Shown one piece after another: positions 1-9,075 of a stretch of DNA of 23,730 bases (position 1 is its first letter; every line of letters starts with the position of its first letter). A program made the position numbers and the translations under genes. The stretch comes from Paramecium octaurelia. Lineage: Eukaryota > Ciliophora > Oligohymenophorea > Peniculida > Parameciidae. The stretch is taken from contig CAJJDP010000042.1 in the NCBI GenBank assembly GCA_905182995.1, positions 29,813-53,542 of the forward strand. The letters run 5' to 3'. The notes beneath the pieces were generated by a model that was given only the letters and a program-made list of their open reading frames with translations, searched no databases and was not told the origin of the DNA.

Positions 1-376
1 TTCTGGAGACGAAAAAAGCTCTGTGTGATTTTCATGCTAGTGATGATAAATTATTAGTTAAAGTATGTATAAGAAATTCAAATACAATTAATCTAAATTA
101 CATTATTTTATAACTTCAAATGACATAACAAATAGAAATTTGTCATCATGCCCTCAAATATTGTATTACTTTTGAGTTTACAAAACAAATAAAAGAGATT
201 CAGATTGTAAATCTGTTTTGTTTTATATTCAAGTATCAAGCAGCATCAGAGAATATTAATTTGATCAATAAATTAATAAAAAATATATGTAAGTAATTAG
301 TACTTAGTAATATAAAATTTATTGTAATGAAGATTTATTAAAGAAAAATGCTTAATTAATTATAATTATTATTTAA
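1..376. other. AT-rich flank upstream of the TPR gene
   Basis: No gene is recognisable in this stretch. The frame of the TPR gene stays free of TGA back to at least position 287, where another ATG lies, so a longer N-terminus is possible, but the implied residues show no TPR signature and the base composition looks intergenic. Confidence 0.5.
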
Positions 377-456
377 ATGATTTAACCAATTTCTATTAAT
401 CCTAAAGAAAAAGTGTGGTATGATAAGGGTAATAAATTGTTATATATCATATTTAG

Positions 457-1740
457 GGTCTGCATTAGCCGATATAAATCAATTTCAAGAAGCAATTTAA
501 TGTTTTAACGAAACCATTTCTATTAATCCTAAATATGATTTAGCTTTGATTGGCAAGGGTAATTTATGTTTATTGTAAAATTATTAGGTAATGCATTAAC
601 TAAATTGGAGCAATATCAAGATGCAATTAATTGTTACACCGAAGCTATTTATATTAATCCTAAATCTGATACTGCATGGAGTGGCAAAGGTAACCCAATG
701 TTCAAAATTAAAAAATAGGATATGCATTAGGCTGTTTGTACAAATTTCATGAAGCAATTGAGTGTTTCAAGTAAGCCATTTCTATTAACCCTAAATATGA
801 TGATGCATGGAATTGGAAGGGTAAAAACCTTATTCAATTATAATAATTAGGAGTTGCATTAGAAAAATTGAATCAATATTAAGAAGCAATTGATTGTTAC
901 GTTACGATGAAGCAATTTCTATTAACCCTAAAGAGGGCTCGGCATGGAATAACAAGGGTATTTATTTTTAAAAAATTAATATTTAGGTCTCTCATTATAC
1001 AATTTGAATCATTATTAAGAAGCAATTGAATGTTACAATGAAGCAATATTTATTAACCCTAAATATGTTGAAGCATGGAATGGCAAGGGTAACTGATTAA
1101 TAAATATTATTTATTAGGTGATTCATTATTCAATTTGACTTAATTTGAAGAATCAATTGAATGTTACAATGAAGCAATATCTATTAACCCTAAATCTGTT
1201 GAAGCATGGAATGGCAAGGGTAACTGATTGTTAAATATTATTAATTAGGTAATGTATTAAATTTCACTTAATTTGAAGAAGCAATTGAATGTTACAATGT
1301 AGCAATTTCTATTAACCCTAAATATGTTGATGCATGGAATGGCAAGGGTAATTGATTGTTAATTATTATTACATAGGTTGTGCATTATTCGATTTGAATT
1401 AATTTGAAGATGCAATTGAATGTTACGATGAAGCAATATCTATTAACCCTAAATATATTGATGCGTGGACTAACAAGGGTAATCTATTATTAAATATTAT
1501 TATTAAGGTACTGCATTATTAAATTTGAATAAATTTAAAGAAGCAATTGAATGTTACGATCAAGCAATATTTATTAATCCTAAATCTGTTGATGCATGGA
1601 ATTACAAGAGTATTATATTATTAAATATTATTACATAGGTAATGCATTAACAAATTCGAATCAATTTGAAGATGCAATTGAATGTTACAATGAAGCAATA
1701 TCTATTAACCCTAAATTTTATTGGGCTTTTGAATATAAAG
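457..1740 (+). repeat. Tandem exon+intron modules, period about 131 nt
   Basis: Ten successive units each consist of one TPR exon (102 nt; one is 99 and one 107) followed by one intron of 29-30 nt, inserted at the same phase-1 position in the G of the KG pair. Later introns are clearly related in sequence: several begin GTAACTGATT or GTAATTGATT and end in ATTATTA(C/T)ATAG-like tails. The intron was therefore copied along with the exon during tandem expansion. Exon 1249-1347 has lost one codon in frame. Confidence 0.85.
1479..1507 (+). other. TPR intron with a non-canonical AAG 3' splice site
   Basis: By alignment with its neighbours this is a 29-nt intron beginning GTAATCTATT, but it ends TATTAAG where its neighbours end TAG. 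If it were retained, 29 extra bases would shift the frame and reach TGA soon after. This supports decay of the gene, although use of AAG cannot be excluded from sequence alone. Confidence 0.7.
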
Positions 1741-1760
1741 GTAATGATATTTTTATTCAG
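1741..1760 (+). other. 20-nt intron (GT...CAG)
   Basis: The sequence GTAATGATAT plus a T-rich tract ending CAG is exactly 20 nt. Removing it joins EYKG to LILQQL in frame and keeps the phase-1 position of the other introns. It lies at the lower limit of known Paramecium intron lengths and is the only one here ending CAG. Confidence 0.7.
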
Positions 1761-2002
1761 GTTTAATCCTACAACAATTATAGAAACACATGGATGCAGT
1801 TCAAAATTTTGAATAAGCCCTTAAAATAAACACTGATGCTTATAGATTTAAAAATTAAGGTAAATTCATCTTTAATTTCTTTTTAGCTGATTCATTATTT
1901 GAATTACGTAGAAGTTCATAAGCTAAATACTTTTATTTTGCTGCATATGAAATGGATTTGGATCAGAATGCTTATTTAAAAACATAACTATCAAAGTTAT
2001 GA

Positions 2003-2423
2003 AACATTATGATATTTTAAATGGTTTAATAGTATATTGACACAAAAAGTACTTCAATTAATCACTTCTATAGTTATTACTCTATAACTTTAAGGAGATA
2101 AACTTAATGGGAAATAAAAGATATTTTTTGGTACACAACTTATAAAAGGGTTCACCATTTTCAAAAAGTTTAATTGTCTATTCTTACAATTTCACCAATA
2201 TTTTTTCCAACATCAACCACAATATTATTAAATTATCATTTTTAAGACTTAACCTGTTTACTCTTTTTAGATTATAAATTTAATAGTATTGCATATCTAT
2301 AAATATTAATTAATAAATTATGTTTCTGACATCTCATTATTTATTATTTACCAAATATTTAAATAGTATTTAATTAAAATGGTTTAATCACTTGCTTTTA
2401 AACGGAATACTGTTGTGCACTTA
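2003..2423. other. Intergenic region between convergent genes
   Basis: AT-rich sequence between the TGA of the TPR gene and the TGA of the minus-strand WD40 fragment. I see no coding signature, RNA gene or clear regulatory site. Confidence 0.6.
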
Positions 2424-3053
2424 TCAATCTTAGAATTTGAAGATCAAGAATTGAAACAAAAACAACTTATTATCCAAAAAAGTTATTACAATTGTAATTT
2501 TGTAATGAATATTCAAATTCACTTTTGATTTAAGTTTTCTAAAAAGCAACTTTCTTTGGATTAAACAATGGTCCCATAAACACGTAGAGTTATATGCACT
2601 ACCAGATACTAATTTATTTCCATCAGGAGAGTAACAAATTGAAAAAACAGCACTTGAATGACCATCTAATTTGGCTTTTTATTATCCTGTTTTAACACCC
2701 CATAAACGGATAGACTCATCCCAACTACCAGATGCTAATGTAATGCCATCAGGAGAGTAACAAATTGAATAAACTGCATTTGAATGACCATCTAATTTGG
2801 CTTTTTATTTTCCTGTTTTAAGGTTCCATAAATATACAAAATTTCCACTGCTGAAAGCTAATGTACTAGTATTATGTGAGAAGCATACTGATTTTACTTC
2901 TTACTTTACTTTGATTCTAGAATTTACTTTTCCTGTTCTAACATCCCACAATATAATCGAATTATCATCACTACAAGAAGCTAATGACTTACCATCTGGA
3001 GAAAAGCATACCTAAACGACTCTTCCACAATGACCATCTAATTTATTTAACTC
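2424..3053 (-). pseudogene. 5'-truncated WD40-repeat gene (copy 1)
   Basis: Read with TAA/TAG as Gln, the minus strand is open from GAG (3053-3051) to TGA (2426-2424), about 209 codons. It encodes four WD40 units with CFSPDGKSLASCSDDNS, ILWDV, a degenerate LWNL unit, SIRLWGVKTG, and a final CLWDH followed by an unrelated basic, hydrophobic C-terminus. WD40 blades form beta-propeller scaffolds. It is a close, gap-free match to the plus-strand gene at the right edge, but homology stops abruptly at 3053, equivalent to residue 213 of that gene. Upstream is T(11)AG instead of the pentapeptide-like and N-terminal regions. It could be a truncated duplicate or, less likely, a downstream exon, since T(11)AG resembles a 3' splice site. 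Confidence 0.8.
2615..3053. repeat. Left arm of a 439-nt WD40 inverted repeat
   Basis: Reverse complement of 23292-23730 with substitutions only. The arms bracket about 20.2 kb of mostly decayed sequence (about 17.3 kb after removing the two assembly duplications). Confidence 0.85.
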
Positions 3054-3055
3054 CT

Positions 3056-3066
3056 AAAAAAAAAAA
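3056..3066 (+). repeat. A(11) homopolymer at the WD40 homology break
   Basis: Eleven A on the plus strand (T(11) on the WD40 sense strand) lie two bases beyond the point where similarity between the two WD40 copies ends. This may mark a rearrangement breakpoint or a polypyrimidine tract. Confidence 0.8.
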
Positions 3067-4069
3067 TTAGTTTCGGAGTGATGTGAGCGATGCTAGCAAA
3101 AGAGAGGTACAAAAAAAGATTATACTTTAAACAGGAATTAGGGGTACATAGGGGGTAGCCAAACCCTACATGCCATGGGAGGTAAAAGGAAGAATACAAG
3201 TAGAGGAAAAAAGAGAGAAGTAGAGGAGCAATAATTGGAAGGATGAGGACAAATTTTTCAGAGAGAGATGTGAAGTTTTTGTTTTAAATATTAAAATAAA
3301 AAATTATTGTATATCAAGTTGTAACTTTAAAACTTTTAAGAGAAAATACTACATTTATGGAATATAAATAAATATAGTTAATTTTAGAAATTTACTGTTT
3401 AATAGGGTTAAATTCATAGTTATAGGAAGAACAATTTTGTTATTTTTTAATATTCTCAATTATGCTTATGAAATCCAATCTTGGGTAATTTTGTAATTTT
3501 ATAAACAATTAATAAATTGAACTAGTTGACTGATATTATCGTTGTGTAGATATTAATTAATTTTGTAAAAAAATCAGTTTGAGGTAAGATTACATAGTTC
3601 TTATCTTAATGATTAATACTGGTTCATTCAGAATAAGAATTAGAAAATATGGTAAAATTAGTCCATCGTTCAGTATTACAATTTGACACATTTTTTGCAT
3701 TTATCAAATACACTTTCTCCAGCTACAAAATTAATTTGTCTAAGTATGGCAGTTCCAGTTCTTCACCTAAACAGAAAGATGCTCCATCTATATACATTTG
3801 AGTGAACAAAAAGTTTGCATAGAATCAAAAGCCTCATTAAGAATGAATCCGATCTAGATTTGCACAAGTGTTACCAATATTATATGCAATTAGCAACTTA
3901 ACTGTTGATTTACTGACCTGACTTACATTATGAATCACAAGGTAATTGGCCTCTAATTTTGCAAATGGGTGCGTTTCCAATAACTTTTTACAAGAAAAAT
4001 TTACGGCAAAAAATTAAAATAACTTTTTAAAAGTTCACTCATTAGCCACTGAGAAATCCATGACTCTTT
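3067..4069. other. Gene-poor region with a purine-rich strand
   Basis: No gene is recognisable. About 3090-3270 has a strongly purine-biased plus strand (runs of AGAGG, GGAAG, GAGAGA). On the minus strand, about 3660-3830 gives some Cys-containing short open frames that vaguely resemble the antigen-like remnants to the right, but the resemblance is too weak to call. Confidence 0.4.
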
Positions 4070-4148
4070 GCCACAGACTCATGGTAGTAGAAAGGGGACT
4101 CCGTCTCCTCCCACACCTGCTTTAATCAGATAACAAGGTATTGAAGAC

Positions 4149-4162
4149 GTAAGAATTCTTAC
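4149..4162. repeat. Perfect 14-nt palindrome
   Basis: GTAAGAATTCTTAC is a perfect inverted repeat without a spacer, centred on an EcoRI-type GAATTC. Its function is unknown. Confidence 0.8.
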
Positions 4163-4333
4163 CTAACCCTGACCATGACCGTAGGCAAGATGGGTAAGCC
4201 ATTTCCGATGAGGATGGCGTTTTCAGGAATATCTACACAAGAACCGAAGGAACTGTATCGTTTAGAGCTAGCCCCTCTGAATTCCAAAATGGGGATAAGC
4301 ATCTAAAGACACTCTGGACACTGTTAAAAAAAG

Positions 4334-4346
4334 TGACGCTCCGTCA
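4334..4346. repeat. Small inverted repeat TGACG-CTC-CGTCA
   Basis: Five-base perfect arms around a three-base loop, within the GC-richer island. Its function is unknown. Confidence 0.6.
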
Positions 4347-4699
4347 TCATACAAAATTTGATTAATTCCCCAATTAATAAAAAAACCCAACCCAGGTAAT
4401 TTTTAATTCTGGTAATTTATGTTTAATTTTACTTTTTTTACTTTCCCAAGACGGGTTTCGAACCTTGAAGGCTTGAAAAATAGTTTAGGGATAGGGGATG
4501 TAAGAGATACATAGATGGAACTATAAAAATTGCTCCTAACAATTAGAAAAGTTATTTATCTCGCCTGGATGTAATCATAACTGACTTTCCTGGGTTGACA
4601 TAGAGAGAGAGATAATAATTTTAATATGTGGGAAAAAAGAGAATTAATTAAAGGACTTTAGATCCTTAGTAATATCCTGCCTCGATGTGGTCATATTCT

Positions 4700-4715
4700 C
4701 CTGCTTCAGTGCAGG
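4700..4715. repeat. Inverted repeat CCTGC-6-GCAGG
   Basis: Five-base GC-rich arms around the loop TTCAGT, inside the GC-richer island. Confidence 0.6.
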
Positions 4716-4757
4716 TACTGGCGTCCCGAGGATGACATAGAACGATGTGAAAGGGCG

Positions 4758-4775
4758 GAGTCTAGACTTAGACTC
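4758..4775. repeat. Inverted repeat GAGTCTA-4-TAGACTC
   Basis: Seven-base perfect arms around GACT, inside the GC-richer island. It could form a stable small hairpin in RNA or DNA. Confidence 0.7.
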
Positions 4776-4880
4776 ACACTAGCGTTTTGTCCTCCCGAAT
4801 ATTTCAAAGCTTAGCAATTCGAGGAGGTGCTGTCATTATGGGCAAAATATTGACATAGCAGAAAATAAAGATCATTATCT

Positions 4881-5377
4881 GTTTGGCCTTCCCGTTCTCA
4901 AGTGATTTATTCTATATTTATTATTCATTCATTTACGGTCATTCTGTCGCAAATTACAATCAAAACTTAGTTGAATGCATCATTATGTGTTACACGTTGA
5001 TTTTATAAAAGGCAATAAATTTTTACTATTGACCAGAATGTAAATCGTATTTTGTCAATGCCATGCTTATGCCACTCCATCTGTTGAAAATATAGGATTC
5101 TGAATTTTATTTGCACTCTTGCTATATTTATTCTGACAATTACTATTGAACCTGCACAATAGTATCTTTCTTAAGTCATAATTATTCATTTAATATTTCA
5201 GCACTGTCTGCACTATCACAGTTAAAAAAGCGTTGTTTTTTTTGATCAGCTGAAGCTGTTTTTCAAATGTAAACTTTGTAAACCAGTAGAGCTCCAGTAA
5301 GTAGTTACAATTCTCGTTTACTATGGTTATCATAAAATATTTGAACCTTTACTTAACGTTCTGAGTATTATTCAAAG
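4881..5377. other. AT-rich region downstream of the cysteine-rich pseudogene
   Basis: No separate gene is recognised. One minus-strand frame continuing from the pseudogene is free of TGA down to about 5060, so the original coding sequence may have reached further than 5378. At this base composition TGA-free runs of that size are common, so this is weak evidence. Confidence 0.35.
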
Positions 5378-8300
5378 TCAATCTAATACTAACTATAAAA
5401 AAAAATTATGGCTGTACATTTTCTTAGAAATAAATTTGCTTAGAGTATAAACACCTCTGCAGATATGGTAAATATGCTTGAGGAAAATTTAAGAATTGAG
5501 TAAATTTATTATGCAAGGATCCGGCAATCCTAACTGTCTCTTTGTCAAAATACCTTGAATTACACGTTCTGATTGAAGTATATGCAATTTTTGCTTCTGA
5601 GATTTAGCAGTTGCTATACTTTTGATGAGTGATTCTATCTATAATCAAAAAAATGTACTACATGTAAACATTGATGGATACTATTTAGACATTTTGCTGC
5701 AACAATTCAGACACTTGTGCTTAGACTGCAGTTAATTTAAGAGTGCCATAATCCTTATTTATTTATTTATTTTATAAATCATACTCCACTTACTTGTCTT
5801 ATACATCTTTTAGTATCTACTCTATTTATTGTTCCAGGCTTCTCTTCAGATCCGTATTAGGTTTGCTTTTAATGGCTTTTTCTAATTTATCCTAGATGTT
5901 TATTCCATGATATTCAGATAAGTGCATTAATCCACATAATGTTGTTAGAAGTATTAATGTGAAACCTCATATAGGCCTACTCTTTGTCTGGATTTTATTT
6001 GAGAATTTCATTTAAGGAAAAGATTAAATGATTCAGCACAATCTTAATTTCTGTTATTATTATTTTGATATTTTAAAAATTGTTCTTAAAAGGTTTAATT
6101 ATTAAGAAATTGCAAGAAAATACTCCTGATAAACAAGCTGTAAGGAGACTTTAAACACCCATTAGACCCTAGATTGGGACTAAATTAACAATGAATAAAG
6201 TTGTTTTTATCAACAAAATTGTAAAATTTCATTTAGCTCCTTAATCAGTTTAGGACTTAATCCCCTCTACCAATACGGATAAATTGACATCTGCGTTCTT
6301 TTTTGTTTAGATAGCAAGAAAAATGCCTAAATATCTTTGTAATAAGAGCTAGAAAAGAGATAGTAGTGTTTAAAGTAGACTTAGTATTAAAATTTACTAA
6401 TTATAAAATTGAAGAATATGTCATGTCATAAAAGTTAGAGGGAAAGTTCTGATAAGTCCAGATTAAATAAAATACTAATAATATTTTCTTGCAATCTTCT
6501 AAAGGAAAAATGTAAATTTAGCAACTTTGAAATAATAATAATCTTTCTGATAAACTGTTGCCAATTTTTATAATTTTTGAAAACAAGAAATTTTTAAAAC
6601 AAATAGGAAATTATATAATAGAGGGATCCTATCATTAACATAACTAAAAGCATTTAGAGGTTTTACAAAAAGTAACAATCAATTTCATAATATTAAAATT
6701 TCCATTTAGTCTATATCTTTGGAATTTAGAAATTAAATAAGTCTTTGTAAATTCTGATCGATTGATAATTTATCAATAATTGGAGTAAAAGAGCCAATAG
6801 TAAGGATCTCAAAATAACTTTCTAAATTTTAGGGGAAGACAATATTGTGAAATTTCATATATGATAATTATTACAGCAATCAAATATATTCCATAAAATC
6901 TCTAAATTCCCACATAAAAAAGAAATTCCACTTATACTTATGATGAAATACAATACAATCTTAATCAGCATGGAAGTCTTAGACATAAGGGACAATTGAT
7001 AAGCTGACATCTTGTAAGAAGACCGAAATTCTAATTTTGCCTCCTTTGAGAACAAGGTGTTCCCTTAGTTATTTATAATGTTTTTCACTATAAACTTTGA
7101 CTTATTAAGTACTGATTGAGATCATCGATTTGATTTCTATATCATAGTCGTTATCTTTAACATTTAGTATTTGAACAAAAATTAACTGCAGAAATTGTTC
7201 TTCACTAATGCCTTTTTCATTAAGACATACAGGTTCAAAAAATGATAATTTAAACTCTTGATATGTTGTATCGGTTTTAGACAGCTTGGTCAATATAATT
7301 TTAGGTAGAATTGCATAAGAGCAAAAACTAAAATTATGGTCTCTGGAGCATTTCAATTATTTTTAACTTTGCAAGTATTAGTTAATCCATCATTATTTTA
7401 ATTGTTTCCATCATCACTTTATTCTTATTGCTATACTAAATATCATCTCCTCATATATTTTTACATTTTGGTTCATCTTCTACAATCCATCCTTACATAA
7501 TATACATTGCCCTTGGAAACAATCTATATTTCGTCACATTAGTAAGAACACTAATAGCAACCATCAAATTTAATATTATTTCCATCATCGTATTATTCAT
7601 TTCCAACTGCAATACCATCACAACATTTTGATGAACAAACACCTTCAACTAATTACCATTCAATCTTATTACATTTTTAACACTATCTGCAATTAAAAAT
7701 ATTGCATCTTTATGGACATTGAACTTGACATTCATAACAACCATCATATGGTAAGTAATTACCATCATCACATTATTCATCCTGATTTGTAACTATGCCA
7801 TTGCCACAGTAATCAATACATTAATAGGAGAAGCACTTACTTAGATTGATATCCCAAATGAATTGAAAATTCTTACTATCTGCATAGCAAGCTTCTTTAA
7901 TTTCATATCCTAACAACTCTGCTTATTAGTGCATCATCCGTCCTAATAAGCCGTACAATAAGGCAAATATGAATTGCATTCCATCCATCCTGATAGTAAC
8001 ATCTTGCCAGTCTTATTTTAAAACACTTCAAATCCATTTATTACGCATCTCTTGTCTTCAAATATAGAAGCACAAGCTGAATCTATTGCATAATAGTAAT
8101 CGCCTTTTTGACAAGTTGAAAGGAAAATTATACATTCAGAATGAGTTGAGGCATTAGAAGGTCCATTTGGGCATATTCATTATTAATAGATATTTCTCTC
8201 CTCATTCCAGAAAAGCTCTACTCTTTTTAAGTTAATTTATCCATCACTGATGCACTGTTGATAATTATCGCTCATACAAAATGATTAGCCAATTCGCATC

Positions 8301-8660
8301 CATCTAAATTTTTGTTTACAGTGCAGGAATCATTAAAAAATACTAATGGCAACTAAGTGCTGTATTGATTGAATTAGGCTGATGAGCATTCCTTTATTTT
8401 AAGGTTACTTATTACTTATTATTTATTATCAATACATATATTTTTACGATAACATTATTCTTGGATTGAATAACTATTGTAATCATCCAACTATTAGCAT
8501 CCATTCAAAATAATAAGATTCACATTAAAGTGGTGGTGTTTCTGGTATTTTTCTTACTTAAAGAAAAATGTAGGATAAAAGAACCTCAACTAGGAACAAG
8601 ATCTTGTGAAAGAGTTGTTAACAGTAGTGCTACTAACTGATCTTTTAGCATCTGAACATG
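5378..8660 (-). pseudogene. Cysteine-rich DUF4215-type membrane protein, C-terminal half, multiply frameshifted
   Basis: The product order, read down the minus strand with TAA/TAG as Gln, matches large Paramecium transmembrane proteins with cysteine-rich extracellular repeats. Segments: Cys-rich NGCQQLDDYNSYS (about 8490); ECIIFLSTCQKG (about 8140); CGNGIVTNQDEQCDDGN then DGCYEC (about 7810-7720); a second copy with NEQYDDGN, one Cys lost (about 7600); a third CDDGNNQNNDG (about 7410); SFCSYAILPKIIL (7330-7300); a hydrophobic IKIVLYFIISISGISFLCG then NLEILWN (about 6960-6880); LLQQLSYMKFHNIVFP (about 6880); YFIQSGLIRTF (about 6450); YDMTYSSILQL (about 6430); GFTLILLTTLCG then a charged tail rich in Gln, Lys and Glu (5966 to about 5690). 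Adjacent segments sit in different frames, with in-frame TGA at 7934-7936 and 5967-5969, so at least eight lesions separate them. A possible short intron near 5643-5673 is uncertain, as is the end at 5378. Confidence 0.85.
7690..7830 (-). other. Best-preserved DUF4215-type cysteine repeat
   Basis: A single frame gives KCFSYQCIDYCGNGIVTNQD followed by EQCDDGN, LPYDGCYECQVQCPQRC and FNCRQC. The spacing C-G-N-G-I, C-D-D-G-N, D-G-C, C is the family signature of extracellular disulfide-rich modules. It is the clearest evidence for the identity of the surrounding pseudogene. Confidence 0.85.
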
Positions 8661-9045
8661 TAGCGGAATTATACTATAAATTTTATTGCTTTCACATGCA
8701 AGCCACCCTCTAAGATTTGTCAAAGTTTTTTTGAAGGGATTTATCAACGCATTTATTTGTTTTAAGGTTCAAATAGTTTCAGATACAAACATTCAGGAGG
8801 AAAATATAACAGATGATGCATTTAAAGTAGTATATGTTTTAAGTGCATTAATTTCTTGCAAGAATAGCACTTTTGGTTGATTAATTAAACACAATTTAAA
8901 GATCCTTTAATTGCATCAGTAAGATTAAAGCATGAATGCCTCACATTCATCTATCTCTGTATTTAATATAGAATTTTTGGATACCCATCTTTTCTTTGAT
9001 CCAATATGTTTGAATAACTTCTTTAAGTGATACAAAAAAGGAACT

Positions 9046-9075
9046 ACCTACCTATACATAATGTACCTATACATG
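9046..9075. repeat. Short direct repeat TACCTATACAT
   Basis: The 11-mer TACCTATACAT occurs twice in close succession, each copy followed by AATG or GATG. It is probably replication slippage within the decayed antigen-like sequence. Confidence 0.5.

Larger units (their letters stand above)
377..2002 (+). pseudogene. TPR-repeat protein gene, probably decayed
   Basis: With TAA/TAG read as Gln and short introns removed, the sequence encodes about ten 34-residue tetratricopeptide repeats, typified by NPKYDDAW then GKG, and FEEAIECYNEAI. TPR arrays form helical solenoids that bind partner proteins; the partner is unknown. The last part reads GLILQQLQKHMDAV and ends LSKL before TGA at 2000-2002. 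Proposed introns are 429-456, 559-587, 690-718, 821-850, 958-986, 1089-1117, 1220-1248, 1348-1376, 1479-1507, 1610-1638, 1741-1760 and 1860-1886. Two lesions argue for a pseudogene: exon 851-957 is 107 nt instead of 102 because GTTAC is repeated near 897-906, and intron 1479-1507 ends AAG instead of TAG. The first repeat lacks its first helix, so the 5' end may be truncated and the start at 377 is uncertain. A sequencing error could explain the 5-nt insertion. Confidence 0.8.
4070..4880. other. GC-richer, hairpin-rich island of unknown nature
   Basis: By eye several 60-nt lines here are about 45-50% GC, against roughly 25-30% in the surrounding DNA; an AT-rich stretch (about 4340-4660) splits the island. 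It contains short perfect inverted repeats: the 14-nt palindrome GTAAGAATTCTTAC (4149-4162), TGACG-CTC-CGTCA (4334-4346), CCTGC-ttcagt-GCAGG (4700-4715) and GAGTCTA-gact-TAGACTC (4758-4775). Two segments, about 4564-4612 and 4678-4745, share CCT.GATGT..TCATA and (T)TGACATAGA blocks and may be diverged copies. No protein or known RNA is recognised. Possible explanations are a structured ncRNA, transferred organellar DNA or an old mobile-element remnant; nothing seen decides between them. Confidence 0.45.

Noticed and set aside
457..1740. CRISPR-like regular repeat spacing
   Set aside because: The regular 131-nt periodicity is fully explained by TPR exons plus introns in a eukaryotic gene.
2797..3015. 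Plus-strand open frame opposite the WD40 fragment, and its mirror at 23330-23548 (-)
   Set aside because: Both are antisense shadows of WD40 repeats; their similarity to each other simply reflects the similarity of the two WD40 copies.
4110..4145. AACAAGGTA resembling the 3' end of small-subunit rRNA
   Set aside because: The match covers fewer than ten bases and the surrounding sequence does not follow rRNA.
4370..4400. CCCAACCC stretch resembling ciliate telomeric repeat
   Set aside because: Only about one and a half units, in the interior, without a C4A2/C3A3 array; chance is sufficient.
4451..4475. tRNA T-arm-like GGTTCGAAACC on the minus strand
   Set aside because: The flanking bases do not pair as a 5-bp T-stem and no acceptor, D or anticodon arms could be found around it.
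5060..5377. Extension of the membrane-protein pseudogene to about 5060
   Set aside because: One frame is TGA-free this far, but the competing frame ending at 5378 reads better (IQGILTKRQLGLPDP) and random TGA-free runs of this size are expected.
8686..8880. 64-codon plus-strand open frame
   Set aside because: No family resemblance, and it runs opposite minus-strand Cys-containing remnants; its length is not unusual at this base composition.
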